Assembly (NCBI GenBank): GCA_037176845.1
Contig: JAYKXP010000009.1
Span: 496,001 to 560,000, forward strand
Direction of reading: 5' to 3'
Source: Paramarasmius palmivorus
Lineage: Eukaryota > Basidiomycota > Agaricomycetes > Agaricales > Marasmiaceae
Length of the DNA stretch: 64,000 nucleotides
Made by a program: the position numbers and the translations under genes
Shown here: positions 9,622 through 21,200 of the stretch, in pieces
How the letters are laid out: every line of letters begins with the position of its first letter
How positions within the stretch are numbered: position 1 is the stretch's first letter
Notes under the pieces: generated by a model
The model's input: the letters and a program-made list of their open reading frames with translations, nothing else
Database searches by the model: none
What the model was told of the DNA's origin: nothing

Positions 9622-10994
9622 ATGTCTCGCCTCCACTCTACCGCCCAACCTACCAACGTTCCAATGGAAGTACGCCGTCGTTTAGAGGCGTTGATGACGC
9701 CTAGCTCGTCTTCGCTGGGCCTCAAGTTTGCACGTTCTCCGTTACAACAAAGCAACCACGATAACGCCGTTAGGCTTGCTAAATCATGGGTCGACGACTT
9801 GATTAAGACGTATCCTGGACACAGAACGAACTCGGTACTGCACGCTCCATTCTACATGTATGTTGATTTCCCCGCCTTCTCGGTTCGCGTTTGACGTTCA
9901 CGATCCACAGTGCCCTTGAAGCGTTCATGACAGAAGTTCAGAGCCGCTCACAGCATCGGTTTAGACTACTCAATCGGAACTGTGCAGTAGATCCTAACAG
10001 GGTGAGGAGAGAGTACCATTTGCTTCGGGTATGTATTGGCGGAACGTCGTTGTAATGCCACTGATGGTTTTCTTGGACCTTTTTGCTCAGCCTGAACCGG
10101 CGCAAGTTCCGTCTCGAACCTCCACAAAGAGAGCAAACCGAGTCATGACGGCAGTCGAACATACTTCCAAGGTTCTTATGGTCATAGGTGAATCTGCACC
10201 GGTGGCATCGCCCTTGAAAGCAGCAGGTGCTGCTCTAGAGCGCATTGTGGAACTTGCGAAGGTCAGCGAATTTCTTAACCGTCCTTTATTGGTTACTTAG
10301 ACGATGTTGTTCGTAGACCGCCAAAGGCAATGAAGAAGAGGCCCAGAAACTCAGCAAACACGCGGAAGATATTAGACGTCAGCTCAGTACTGGTGCCCAT
10401 GACACTGGTGCTGAGATTGGTGGCTTCGAATGGTATGCTGATTCACTGTATGAAATGTTGTTTCTGCCCTCACTTGGTTTGATTTCGCAGTGCTCTGAAG
10501 GGAATCCTGATGGACCTTGAGCGACGTCAACAATCTCATACCAAACGAGTCAAAAGGATTATATTTGCGAAGGACCAGAAAGACGAATTGGGACAGTTGT
10601 CACGAAGATTGGATTGGGCGTTCCGGGAGTTTTCGGTAAGTCTTCATCAGCTTCTCATAACCGTACCATACTTATAACGGGGCTCCTACGCCTGCAGACT
10701 GCGAACATGAAATGTCAGACTGCGAAGATTGTTGCTCTGCAAGCTGAAATTGTGGGGTTGAAAGAGATGCATGTACAATCGGTATGCCGCATGTCTCACC
10801 AAGTGAACGATCACACTGATTTCGCGCTACGGCAGACCATGAACATAAAGCGCCAGACTGCGACTATCATGGCTTTGCGAACGGAGGTGGTCACGGTGGG
10901 ACTTCAAGTAACCCCTTCACAGCCTTGGGCGCTTGGTGAAAAGAGACACATGGTGCGTTGCTGTTTTGTGCAACGTAATACTCTAACAGCTTGA
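9622..10994 (+). CDS. MLKL-NTD-like helical-bundle protein (single domain)
   Basis: Six exons (9622-9857, 9911-10028, 10091-10261, 10317-10432, 10491-10635, 10698-10994) join in frame to about 360 residues. After an N-terminal region comes a helical domain with VIGESAPVASPLKAAGAALE, IVELAKTAKGNEEEAQKLSK and HAEDIRRQL. This is the hallmark of the MLKL N-terminal-domain-like (HeLo-related) bundle found widely in Agaricomycetes. In other systems such bundles act at membranes in regulated cell death. No NACHT, kinase or repeat domain follows; instead the tail carries two copies of a T-N-K-QTA heptad-like unit (near 10698 and 10836). The 60 bases between them, GTATGCC to CGGCAG, could be an intron. 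It is closely related to the minus-strand gene at 23512-25551. The start is uncertain. Role inferred from the domain only. Confidence 0.7.
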
Positions 10995-11394
10995 ACTGCA
11001 TAGTTTTTTTTTTTACATTAGTTTCCCGATGTTTCATCGTAACAGCCGATCATACGCATGATGCCACGAGTTGCCGAGCCAACTTTCTCGCGGCCGAAAT
11101 TCAAGCAAAAAGTTGTATTAAACTCTGCGCGAAATAGATTATTTTTTCTCCCAAGAATGGTTGATTTACTCTAGTAGTAGGAAGATTCAGAGGCATTAGA
11201 TCGGTCTTTTTACGAGCACACTCAGACCGCACAGTAAATGATAGCCACGTCCCAATTGATACCCGACCGGCGACCACCCCGCGACGCGTCTCATCACGTG
11301 TGACAAGTCTGACTAAAACTCTCCGTCATTCGATGACATTCCAATGACCTTGCAAATGACTTCAACTTGAATTCCATTTCTACTTATTCCACTC
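10995..11394. other. Intergenic promoter region of the F-box gene
   Basis: 400 bases with no gene. It holds short T- and A-runs and leads directly into the F-box ATG at 11395. Confidence 0.6.
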
Positions 11395-12990
11395 ATGGCC
11401 ATCACAATCCACTCTCTGCCCATCGAAACCGTCGAAGAAATCCTTTTACACACCGACCCCCTCGACATCTCCTCCATCTCCCAATGCTCCCGCTTCTTCC
11501 ACCTCCTCATCAACCATCCCCCGGACCAACACCTCTGGCGTAACCTCTACCTCATCCAACCACTCGACGACCCAGAAAAATGTTTCTCTCCTCTCGGTAT
11601 CTCCCGGCTCTCCCTAGGTCCAATAGACTACAAATCCGAACTCCAAGCAATCATCCGCGCACGTACCGTTCTCGAGAAAGGTTCCTCGATCTGTAAACCA
11701 CACGAACGTGTACCAATTCTACGAACAATCCTCAACCTTCTTCTATACGTCCCGCCGCTACAGACACCCGCGGATATACTTGACGCAGCGAAATTATCAC
11801 AAAATATGTTATGGGTTGCGGCTGAATGTCGTAAGGGTGCTTTACTCGATCCTGGGACGTATGATTGGGAGCCTACGAAGGAGGAGGAGCAGTTGCGTGC
11901 GAGGATACACACGATGTTGGGTGTGACACCTAGAGATTGGACGGACGATGCGAGGTTAGATGCGAGAGCGTATGTGTATAACATGGGGAATTATAATTGG
12001 GCGAATGAGTTTGGGCCGTTCTTAGCTGAAGAGGATGCTGTTCCTGGAGTCGGAGATGCTGGAGCGAATAAAGTCGATTGGGTACACGTCAGGAATCTTC
12101 ATCTGAATATCTCGATGCAGCTTTTGGAAGGCTTCGTTGAGGACTTGCAAGGCGCGAGAGAGTTGATGGAGATTTTCATGTATCCGTTGAGCTTTCCTTA
12201 TACGCAGCTTATTATTCCGCCAGGTATGAACTTGGACACAACGGAGGATTGGGCAGACGTAGCAGGTGAATGGGATGTTTCGTTTTGTTTCTGTGATCAT
12301 CATTTGTTGATGAGTGCGTACCCCCATCCCTTTCCTTCTTCCTTGACCTTCTTCGTACTCACCCCTACTTCAGACTACAACCACACAAACGATAAATCTC
12401 TCCTCGTACCTCCTTTCTTCCGCGAAGAATTCCGTACCATGTCAATCAGGCTACACGTCACCAAAGTTCTACCTTCAGCAAAACACCCAACGAGGCCTAC
12501 AATCTACTTTGGTGGTACCATCGAACGAGCAGGGACAGTAATGTCCGGGTCTGTGAGTTTGACGGATGACGAGCAGGTTCGGTGGAGATTCGTGAGTATC
12601 TTTTTGAGGCTACTTGGTTGGGCTTGTGCTAATGTGTTTCGGTCTCTGCAGGTTAGTGGTGAAACTGGGAATCCGATATGGAGGTACGTCTTCCTGCCTT
12701 CTATCTCTCGTCTCTTACCGTGTGCTGACGGCGGTCTCATTCTCATAGTGGCGAAGGTGTACAAGTAGGAGGTCTAAGATCCGCTTTTGGCGTTTTGGTA
12801 CGTTCTCCCGACTTCCTAGCTCCTCATTCTGCGCCTCTAACATCACTACAGGGAGCATGGACAACGATATTCCACGATAGAGATGATCCCGTCGGTGCGT
12901 CCCCGTCCTTCCTCTCCCTTATTCCTAATGCTGATGTTGGTGTTCTTCGTAGGACCGTTTTGGTTAAGAAAGCGTTTGGAGACATCGTGA
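11395..12990 (+). CDS. F-box protein, 432 aa
   Basis: Six exons (11395-12313, 12374-12591, 12652-12683, 12749-12797, 12852-12894, 12953-12990) give 432 residues in one frame. The F-box lies near residues 3-45 (SLPIETVEEILLHTDPLDIS, then QCSRFFHLLIN and DQHLWRNLYL). It would bind Skp1 and recruit a target to an SCF ubiquitin ligase. The rest follows an agaricomycete family pattern: a helical middle, then a beta-rich part (WDVSFCFCDHHLLM, PTIYFGGTIERAGTV, GSVSLTDDEQVRWRF), ending with GLRSAFGVLGAWTTI and DDPVGPFWLRKRLETS. The start is the first ATG before the F-box. Decayed copies lie at 8522-9237 and 21860-22240. The substrate is unknown. Confidence 0.88.
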
Positions 12991-13092
12991 ATTCGTTATG
13001 TTATGTATTTTTTGCGGACGTATAGAGTTTGAGCATTTGTATAACATGCATGCAATTGGTTTTTTTGGTCTTTGGTCTTTGGCTTCTTGGCC
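12991..13092. other. 3' flank of the F-box gene
   Basis: Contains a short T/G/C repeat (TTGGTCTTTGGTCTTTGG) and leads into the direct repeats. Confidence 0.5.
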
Positions 13093-13559
13093 GTGCGTAA
13101 CTCTCGCTAGCTGGATGTAGAATTCGACTGGTCTGTAGAGTTGGGGTTAGAGTTAGAGGTACGTTCTACGCTCGTTCTTCCGAGTCGGTGATGTTTTGCT
13201 AACTCGAGATCGCTTAAGGTAAACACGCCTAATATCTATATGCCCATGATCATGTCCTTGTAGGCAACATCGTCAGTTACTACATCTCTTGAACCTTTTA
13301 CAGGCACAAGTGAATGCTCCCGAGCCGATAACCTCAGTCGGCGGTGGGCAAATCCTCGCGATCGTATGGTGATTATTCAGCACGTTCTCCATCTTGGTTC
13401 GCAGACTCGGACATCCGACGTCTAATTCGTGGTTTGGAAACAGGTACTAGCGTTTAACGTATCTTGTTAGCTCTTACGGGCTCAGGCTTTGCTAGTTCCC
13501 CGAGCCAGATTATTCGCATCTCTAAGAGGGCCGGCTATCTTTGTCTCTTACCTGTGCCC
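13093..13559. repeat. Degenerate direct repeat, unit A
   Basis: Unit A begins GTGCGTAACTCTCGCTAGCT and is matched about 467 bases later by GTGCGTTACTCTTGCCAGCT. Matching pieces in order are GAGGTACGTTCT, CTTTTACAGGCACAAG, ACAGGTACTAGCGTTTAACG and CCCCGAGCCAGATTA. No open frame spans it. Confidence 0.75.
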
Positions 13560-13970
13560 GTGCGTTACTCTTGCCAGCTAGATCTTGGCCTGCAAGGAGG
13601 TACGTTCTCTGCTTGTTCACCCGAGTACGTAGTATTTTTTGCTTATCTCAGTTTCTTAGATCCAAGTCTTCACCCTGGCATATGACCATGACCACGAACA
13701 GTATCAGTTACCCCATCCTTTTACAGGCGCAAGAGCTGGACTATTCAGGGTCGATAACCCCGAGTGGTACGTCCTCCATCCTGGTTTGCAGGCATCTGAT
13801 GCCTAGTTCGTGGCTTGTGAACAGGTACCAGCGTTTAACGTGTCTTGTTAGCTCTTACAGGCGCAAGTATAAGCTTTCGATTGTGCTTGTTAGTTCTCCG
13901 AGCCAGACTAACAGGGTCGTTGGATGGACAGTCGTCAAGTCGGCAGTTGTGCACTGGGTTAGTCTCTAGC
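13560..13970. repeat. Degenerate direct repeat, unit B
   Basis: This is the second copy of unit A with the same order of blocks: GAGGTACGTTCT, CTTTTACAGGCGCAAG, ACAGGTACCAGCGTTTAACG and TCCGAGCCAGACTA. It carries substitutions and small indels. Confidence 0.75.
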
Positions 13971-14205
13971 GAACTTCTATGTGGTGGCCATGTCTGACTG
14001 TCCTAGTTAGCGCATTCGAGTCCAAATCTAGCAAGTCCACGTCAAGATGAAGGACTGAGAATGAAGCGGTTTTATCGGGCTCGCTCGATTGCTAGGCTGG
14101 GCTGCGTATCTGAGAAGAAGGGAAATATTGGATTGTGAGTCCTGAGATGTGATTCCTTTACCATGAAAACAATTCCAGCTGACTGGGATCTACTCGTAGA
14201 ATGCA
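13971..14205. other. Spacer between the two repeat sets
   Basis: Nothing recognisable. Confidence 0.5.
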
Positions 14206-14470
14206 CGTCAGCGGTTTCGTCGACCCTTCCTGTTATATCTCTTGGAGTTCATATGCGCCCATTTCTCTTTTCCAGTGAGGCTCGCAGCGCTCGCGTTTAT
14301 CCAGTCCGAATCCGAACGTAGTGTGTGGCATCACCTTTGATGTTCGCATTCTTCTTTTCCTTCTTTTGGCCCAAACCTCTCTCGGGGGGTGTATTCGTTG
14401 CGACTATAGCGGTACCTGACTCTCATTTAGAGGTTTGGGTTTCGGTGTCCGCCGACATTGCAAGTGGAAG
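14206..14470. repeat. Second direct repeat family, unit C
   Basis: Starts CGTCAGCGGTTTCGTCG and is matched 461 bases later. Shared blocks are GGAGTTCATATG (GGTGTTCATATG in unit D), AACGTAGTGTGTGGC (GACGTAGTGTGTGGC), GTTGCGACTATAGCGG and TTTCGGTGTCCGCCGAC. Confidence 0.7.
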
Positions 14471-14666
14471 TGGGGTAGCGATGCAAGCACAGGGTATACC
14501 GGCGGTAGCTGTGTCAATATTGGGCTCTTGAGTCTCCAGTGACTGGTGTGTTCATGAGCTTGCAGTATTATCGCTGTGCTTCTGTTTACCTTACACCTTA
14601 CAGCTCCCGAGCGGACTATTCCAATAGTCGGAAGAACCTCAAACGGCGATCCATGTGTCTTGCAAT

Positions 14667-14940
14667 CGTCAGCGGTTTCGTCGTCCTTCCTGTTTTATTT
14701 CGTGGTGTTCATATGTGCTGTGGAAAACGTTCTTCTGGTAAAACTTGCAGCCCTCAGGCTGAATCCAGAAGGTGGACGTAGTGTGTGGCGTCACCCCCAT
14801 TCACATTCCCTCTTCTGGCTTATCTGTCTCTCTCTCTCGTGGTGAGTCGTGCCTTTGTGTTCGTTGCGACTATAGCGGGCCTCCTTACTTGGTATCATTC
14901 AAAAGTTGGACTTTCGGTGTCTGCCGACGAATGCGCAAGA
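14667..14940. repeat. Second direct repeat family, unit D
   Basis: Diverged copy of unit C with blocks in the same order, ending TTTCGGTGTCTGCCGACG. No coding frame is kept across the copies. Confidence 0.7.
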
Positions 14941-16439
14941 ACGATGAAGCACAGGGTACACCGCCGGTAACCTTTCGGGGTTCCGAGTTTTAGACCTCGA
15001 AAGTCGAAATCTCACATGGTTTGACCCCATGGTACGCTTTACGAGACCTTTTTCCTCATCGCTTGTTCACGAGATTTTCAGTTTGCAAATCCAGTCCCCA
15101 TATCGTTATGGGAGGTTGGAAAGTCGAGTTGTGGAGCCCGCATTCGGATATCGGCACGAATGGGGGTCCACTATGCCGTTCACACTGCACAGTCGGGGGT
15201 GGTCATTCCGAATTTCCAAGCTGTACCGTGTACGTGTTCGGGCGTTCATGTATCATGTCTTGGTACTCACATTAAAACTTCTAGTTTCCTTTGTTGGTTT
15301 ATTCGCGGGAAGGTCCAGAATAAAGTAGGTAGCAGATAACGACTCTCGTACTGTATGCTGGGAGAACGATACCAGTACCCTTTTCGCCGCCACTGTCGCC
15401 GTATGGTAAGGTAAATACTCCACTTTCAACGTTCCACCTATCATATCGTGCAGAAAAACACCTCAGCTAATAATATACACTCAGCCCGTAATGAATGAAT
15501 GAAAAGTCTTATCTCGCGGCGTCGGGCGTAACAAACTCACCCTTGGCAAGTTACTTGTTTGCAATCGCAAGTTTCCACTTCGGAAGAAGCGGGAGATGGT
15601 TGAGCTCCACAGTGTACGCTGTCTTTTTATGTTGCTTCCTCGCTCCTCATCGTCGTCAGTGATACTAATAGCCTTCTTCCGTCATGGTTCCAGGCTTAAA
15701 GCACTCATAATACATCGCTAATCGCAGTTCGCCAAATGGAGCCGAAGGAAGAAGACAGATACGGTGGGAACGGGACGTCACGAAGAGAGATTAGAAGGAA
15801 AATTGTATACGGAGAGGGGTTGCAACGTTTCATGGGTATGACTATGGGTGTGCACAACGATACGTAGGCGCCACCGTGGGGATTTGTTCGAGGGTAGCGA
15901 TGTCAATGGTGTCAGTGAGTTGCTTTGCCCTCCATCGTCTTTTTACGTGTCAAAGTGGGACCACTCGTCATTTTCTCAATATTTTGTATCTCGGCTCACT
16001 ATCAGGCTTCACAGGCTGATCGTACCGATAACCGCGCCGAATCATGAATATTGAATCTGAATCAGTTTTTATTCGTTGTACATCAGAAGGGACTAGCCAC
16101 TGCAAGGTTAACTTCGGCAATATGTTGCCTGAATGTGGAGAGTATGGACAAAGAGGCCTTTTGCCTAGAGAGGCTTGGTGGGAATGGTCTGCTTGGGCTG
16201 CTTCACATGGAAATAGCTGCGCTGCCATATGTCTTGTAGAGGAGCCGGTCATTCAAGTGATGGTAAGTGTCATTCGGCACCCACATCTGCACTCTGAGCT
16301 GTCGGTGACGATGACGAGAGATCAATTTACAGGCACAAGTCATTCAATCAATGCCGTTTGCCGTGACCCGTCTGACTCTCTCTTCCCGACCGAATCGAAG
16401 ACACGAAGACACAAAGCCCCAACATGATCAACGGGGGTG
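14941..16439. other. Gene-poor stretch
   Basis: Only short overlapping reading frames on both strands, none with a recognisable domain. I see no RNA gene. Confidence 0.5.
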
Positions 16440-16846
16440 ATTCATGTGAAACTTACGGGGGTTGTAAGTGAGTCCGAACTTGCTGGATTGAGACAAAGCA
16501 GAGGATGTGTCGGATGGCCGACCAAGAACTACAAAGGTTAGCGAGCTCCACAGTTCCACGGCGAGTTTGATTGACTAGTTTGTAGATCATCATTGTCCGT
16601 GGCGCTGTCAATGAAGATAATTCCGGCGAAGAGGAAAGATAAGCCAGATAATGAGCGGGATTTTCGCCTGCGTTTGGGCTCCAAGGTGACGACGTTGAGG
16701 TTGTTGGAGGGTGGCTTCGGAGTCGCATCGTCGAGCAGGTATCGAACGTTGAGAAACATGACGATTCGCCTCGGGCTCAGGAACAGCTTACATAATGCTG
16801 TGGTCCTCGGATATGGAGACCCCATAACGCCGATCCACGTCAGCAT
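16440..16846 (-). pseudogene. Possible remnant of a coding gene (unknown)
   Basis: The minus strand reads protein-like segments such as MFLNVRYLLDDATPKP and NVVTLEPKRRRKSRSLSGLS. After a stop or an unplaced splice come LTFVVLGRPSDTSSALSQS and KFGLTYNP, then a GTAAGT donor-like site. The segments lie in different frames. The first resembles the cytoplasmic tail of basidiomycete multi-pass membrane proteins, but that is a weak impression. No complete gene can be built, so a decayed or partly duplicated gene is the simplest reading. Confidence 0.25.
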
Positions 16847-17338
16847 GGCTTATCGTCCAAGCTGCCTTTGAAATGTTCGTCTTTTTTTACCTCTCCTTTG
16901 TGGCCATTCTCCACATTCATCCGCACCCGAAAGTTTTAGCAAATATCGCTTTGTCGCCCATGGGCAGATGGTGTCGGAAATTTGGAAATCGGTTGCCAAA
17001 GCAAGAGGCCTTTTTTCTTTTCGGAATTTGGTAAACCCTTCTGCTTGTACTGATCGAAATTGTGGAGCTCGGTTGCAAAAATTTCGTTTGCTCGCATCGC
17101 ACAGCATGAAAAATTTCCGACCCCATTATCGTATCGCATTCCCTTTTTGGATCAAACGCTGGAAATCTCACCTCCATGTCCGTTTTCGGAACGTATTGGT
17201 CTCCAACTACAACGAATAAACTCCTCAGCTTGTCCCCCGATCAACGTTTTGCCTGCTTGTCTCTCCTCTGCCGCCAGCCCCCTTGACGTCATGCCTCCGA
17301 ACGTTGGAAAATTTACAGTGAAAATTTCAACTCCTCAC
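16847..17338. other. Upstream region of the HAD phosphatase
   Basis: No gene recognised. Short frames overlap on both strands. Confidence 0.5.
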
Positions 17339-17350
17339 TTTATATAAAAG
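17339..17350 (+). promoter_or_regulatory. TATA box of the HAD phosphatase gene
   Basis: TTTATATAAAAG lies about 110 bases before the ATG at 17456, followed by a pyrimidine-rich leader. Confidence 0.65.
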
Positions 17351-17455
17351 CGAGAGCGGATGTCGGTCATTTCCTCACCAACACCTCTCCTAAACACTCT
17401 TCAAAGAGACTTTTACCTTCCATCTCAAACCTTCTCGTCTGCTTCATCTTCCACA

Positions 17456-18627
17456 ATGTCTTCAGAACAAACTTTCGTCGCCGACGCTGTCCTCTTTGAC
17501 ATGGTGTGTTTGTTCTTAGTCAAGTTTGCCAAATCTAACTCCCCCAGTGTGTTGATTAGGATGGTACTCTCACCGACTCTATTGCCGCTGTCGAAGCCGC
17601 CTGGGGCAAAGTAGCACAAGACATTGGGCAGGATCCTGCATATGTCATTGCTGCGACTCACGGCAAGCGCGCTGTTGATAACCTCGCTCAATTCAAGCCT
17701 CATATCAAGGCCCACGAGATGGACGATGCTGTCCAAGAGTTCGAGGAATCGATTCTCTACTTCGCCGACGCGTACAACAAGCACGGACCCGGCTCACGCC
17801 GTGGATCCCGGGCCAACTCATTCTCCAGCTCCACCTTCGATTCTCCTCTCGACTCCGGCTCTAGCACTCCAGCACTCAGTCCAGGAAGCACTGCTCCCAG
17901 TTCTCGTGCATCCTCCATCATCGCCTCAGAGACACGTCGTCCCTCTTTCGGTGCTCGTCTCGGCAGCTTACTTCGCATGTCCGCTGTCCCCGAAGCCCGT
18001 GTTATGGACCAGTACAACACTGAATTCGAGGATTCGGCTATGGCTGAGGACCACGAGGCTATCATTGGTGAGGAGATAGATGGCAAGGACAAGGCTGCTA
18101 TTCACGAGCTCGAGGCCTGGCAACTCGAAGCTTGCGGCGTCGACCGCTCTGTCCGCATTCTACCCGGTGTCAAGCGGATGATCGACTCTCTTCCTGCTGG
18201 TCGGTACGCTGTCGCTACCTCTGGCGCAAAGACTTATGGTGAGTATCTCCTGTATTGAGACGTCTAGGGCACTTTACTGATGACAATTCTTTCAGCCTAC
18301 GGTTGCATGACCCGCGTCGGTATTACACCACCACCTGTTACCATCACTGCCGATGACAAGCGTCTCAAGGCTGGCAAGCCCGCTCCCGACCCTTTCCTGC
18401 TCGCCGCCAAGTGCCTCGGATACGACGCAAAGAAGTGTGTCGTCTTTGAGGATTCACCGAGCGGTATCCGCGCGGGTGTTGCTAGCGGTGCTACCGTTAT
18501 CGCCGTCTGCACCAGCCACGAGCGCTCAAAGATCGAGAACTGTGGTGCTCACTATATCGTCGACAACATGGACCATGTCAAGTGCGATGTGGTCGATGGT
18601 CAGCTCAAGTTCACCATTCGGGCATAG
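17456..18627 (+). CDS. HAD-family sugar/glycerol phosphatase (DOG1/GPP type) with Ser-rich insert
   Basis: Exons 17456-17503, 17560-18238 and 18296-18627 give 352 residues. The first intron sits inside the catalytic motif: DM joined to DGTLTDS, restoring the nucleophile motif DxDGTLxDS with its two Asp. Motif II is AVATSGAKTY, motif III is the Lys in DKRLKAGKPAPDPFLLAA, and motif IV is VFEDSPSGIRAGVASGA. This matches glycerol-3-phosphate and 2-deoxyglucose-6-phosphate phosphatases of the HAD superfamily, cytosolic enzymes that use Mg2+. Yeast relatives are about 250 residues; the extra 100 or so (from about residue 88) form a Ser/Pro/Arg-rich, probably disordered insert (HGPGSRRGSRANSFSSSTF onward) between core and cap elements. 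Substrate not assigned. Confidence 0.9.
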
Positions 18628-20105
18628 ATTAGATTCGCCTGCTATTCCCTATTTCTCTCTCACTCCTCATCTTGACAATGAATCCCCTGTAATCATAGCA
18701 ATCATCCCCTTGTACATTAGATCGCCTCCATGCACTCGTACTTACACTCACATACCACTAAAAACCGCCTGGATCTTGATACCACTCTTGTTTGTTTATT
18801 ATCATAATTCATGTACCATTTGTACCTGCTACCTGCAATCACAAAAGTACTCCTTTGTCTGCATCCATTCAATCTACGAGCGAGCGTGCATACGCCGTAA
18901 ACGTGAAAGGACCCTAGATTCAGAGCATCAGTATCACAACGAAGTTTAATCTACTTCCGGAAGGCGTTTTTCGGTTTTCTGCTTGGAAACAAGCTTTCCT
19001 TATCTTCATCATATCTCAGGCACATTAGACGCGTTTAGGGGTATTCTGCTCCACAAGTATCGCGTTATGGACGCGTCGTGTAACTTTGTTGCGTATGTGT
19101 TCATAGTCATGTGCTTTCTCTACGTGCGAAACTTCCTCGAGCTCGACTCGGAGGTTTATAGATGCGAGTGGATTTATCGGGTAAAAGCACAAGGGGCCAA
19201 GATGTACAGCTGGAATGCTAATCTCGGTGTTAGGCTGTAGTAGGGGGGCGCACTTATCGCAAATTGACCGCGACAAGCCAACCCCCGATCACATACTGCT
19301 ATCTGCTACCACATCGACTCTGTTACCGGCGCCGCTCGTTCTGACAGTCGGATTGATAGTGACAGGTGTGATAGGCAAGTGAAAGTCGAGACTCGGGAAG
19401 GGTATTTCGAATAGTACCAATGCCATGCAAAGCGGTGGAGTCTTTCAACATGCCTTCGGAATGTACCAAGTGCTATTGGCCCGAAATCAGTCCCCCCGAA
19501 AGATTGCATTGTCCCGTGTTGTGCAAAGATCCGTGTCAATCGTTCCTGCAGAGATATTAGGTATGGCTAAGGAACAGCACAAGGCCTCACAAGGCAGGTT
19601 TGTGATTTCTCGACAAGAACTCCTTCGATTTGGAGTGAAACATGATCTCTGCTGACCTTTTTCCGAGTTCAGGTCAGACTGAGTAGGATATCGTGCCTTA
19701 ATACCGAAATAAAAAATAAAACAGCGTTTTACATCGAGAATAATCCCATTCATGATTCAGAGGTCCAGAAAGCACGGCTTATCATACGCTAACGGCTTCA
19801 ATCGATTGCCACATCAACGCGTCCCCATTGAATATACGGTGCACCTTGAATAGTTTACATCCTGACGTTCGATGGACACCCACTAGCACGTCGAGAACAT
19901 GAGCCCACTCATACAAAGTTGGTTAGTGAAGCTAGTAAAGGCTTGGGGTCCTGACAATCTGCCTGCAAACCTTGGCCACGTCGCTTCATGTCTCTCAGCT
20001 ACGTATGCGACTTGACTACAAAACTTCAGCATGACCAGACGGGGGGTATCAACCACTACAACAAGAAATGGGCATACTGCCCCCGTATCCTGAACAAAGA
20101 ACAAG
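18628..20105. other. Intergenic, convergent region
   Basis: About 1.5 kb between the HAD phosphatase and carbonic anhydrase 2, which converge. Only short frames are present, none recognisable. Confidence 0.5.
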
Positions 20106-21132
20106 CTAATCCCGCCACTCTAGTGCGCCGAACAACCTATACATCATGCAAATCAACGATACATCCCAAGTTAGATACAAGAAACACTTACCATCGCTCT
20201 CCTCTTCGATCCTGATCAAATTCTTATGATGCGGCTGGTTCTGAAGATACCTCGAGTTATACTTCGTCACTGACTTGATAGCGTTGTACGTCTTGACATC
20301 TAGGTCGAACGGCTTCTCGAGGACGATAAAGGTGACTCCTTCGGTACATGGAGGTGTGGTGAAGGATCCGGTGTACGTATACGAGGTTTCGGTCGCGAAT
20401 GATTGAGTGATCTGTGTGAAGTCCAGCCGGCCGGTCTTGCTGATGTATCCAGGCTCTCGGACGCTTTCGATGTTTTCGATAGAGGAAGTGACTAGGTCGG
20501 TAGAGCTTCCGTCTTCAGAAAGTTGGAAGAGGATCGCTAGTACGACAACAGAGCCATCTGGAGAGCTTTTAGGGCTCGTAGCAAGAGGAATGCGAGTTGC
20601 AAACTCACCGCTGTCCGATTGGTGTACCTAGAAGTAGTATAGTCATCAACCACCGAGTCTCCACGACGATGACAGAAACTCTTACCATATGCATTTCCAA
20701 AGGAAAGTGTTCTTCATGTAAGTGATGTTCACTTGGGGTATGGTAATGGAGCTGCCTGAGCGAAAACGGCTTGTTCTGGTACATCGTCGTTCCGTTGACT
20801 ATAACCTCCAGCGCTGTCCCCAGATTTTCGATAGCTGCCTCGTTAACCGTGGGTATCAAAGAGACAGGAGTGCCACCAACTGGCACCTTGTTTATGGTAT
20901 CGTCGATGTTGATGGGAGATTGGGTAGTCCCGGAACGGCAAAGGGTGTTGCTACCACTGAGAGAAGCCCAATTGATAGGGCCTCGCTCGCCGACATAGCT
21001 GAAATCGGATACTTTGACGTGCCCATGCTCTGTGGTTTGGCGAGGAAGGAGTGTGGTTCCGTGAAGGCAGCTGCAGGTTGCTGCTCCCGTGATAGTGAGG
21101 ATGAAAAGGAGTGACTTGAAGCTGAGCTTCAT
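20106..21132 (-). CDS. Secreted alpha-class carbonic anhydrase (copy 2, inverted)
   Basis: Three exons on the minus strand (20686-21132, 20609-20627, 20106-20557) give 305 residues in frame. Exon 1 has exactly the same length as in copy 1, and exon 2 is again a microexon (19 nt, one codon longer). Signal peptide (SLLFILTITGAATCSC), QSPINI, the zinc-ligand histidines (LHYHTPSEH, EMHMVH) and SFTTPPCTEGVTF are all kept, so activity is expected. Where copy 1 stops after DGECF, copy 2 reads DGKCF and continues in frame for about 25 residues (LYLTWDVSLICMMYRLFG) to the stop at 20106-20108. A short 3' intron from the GGTAAGT at that point is an alternative. Confidence 0.9.
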
Positions 21133-21186
21133 GGCTTGGAAGGTGAAGACTAGGGTGAAGAAAGGATGATTGAGGGTACGCGTCGC

Positions 21187-21200
21187 GAATCGGTATTTAT
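21187..21200 (-). promoter_or_regulatory. TATA-like box of carbonic anhydrase 2
   Basis: On the minus strand GGTATAAATACC precedes the ATG at 21132 by about 60 bases, comparable to copy 1. Confidence 0.5.

Noticed and set aside
13093..14940. CRISPR array
   Set aside because: The repeats are long, diverged and few, with no short regular repeat-spacer pattern, and the genome is fungal.
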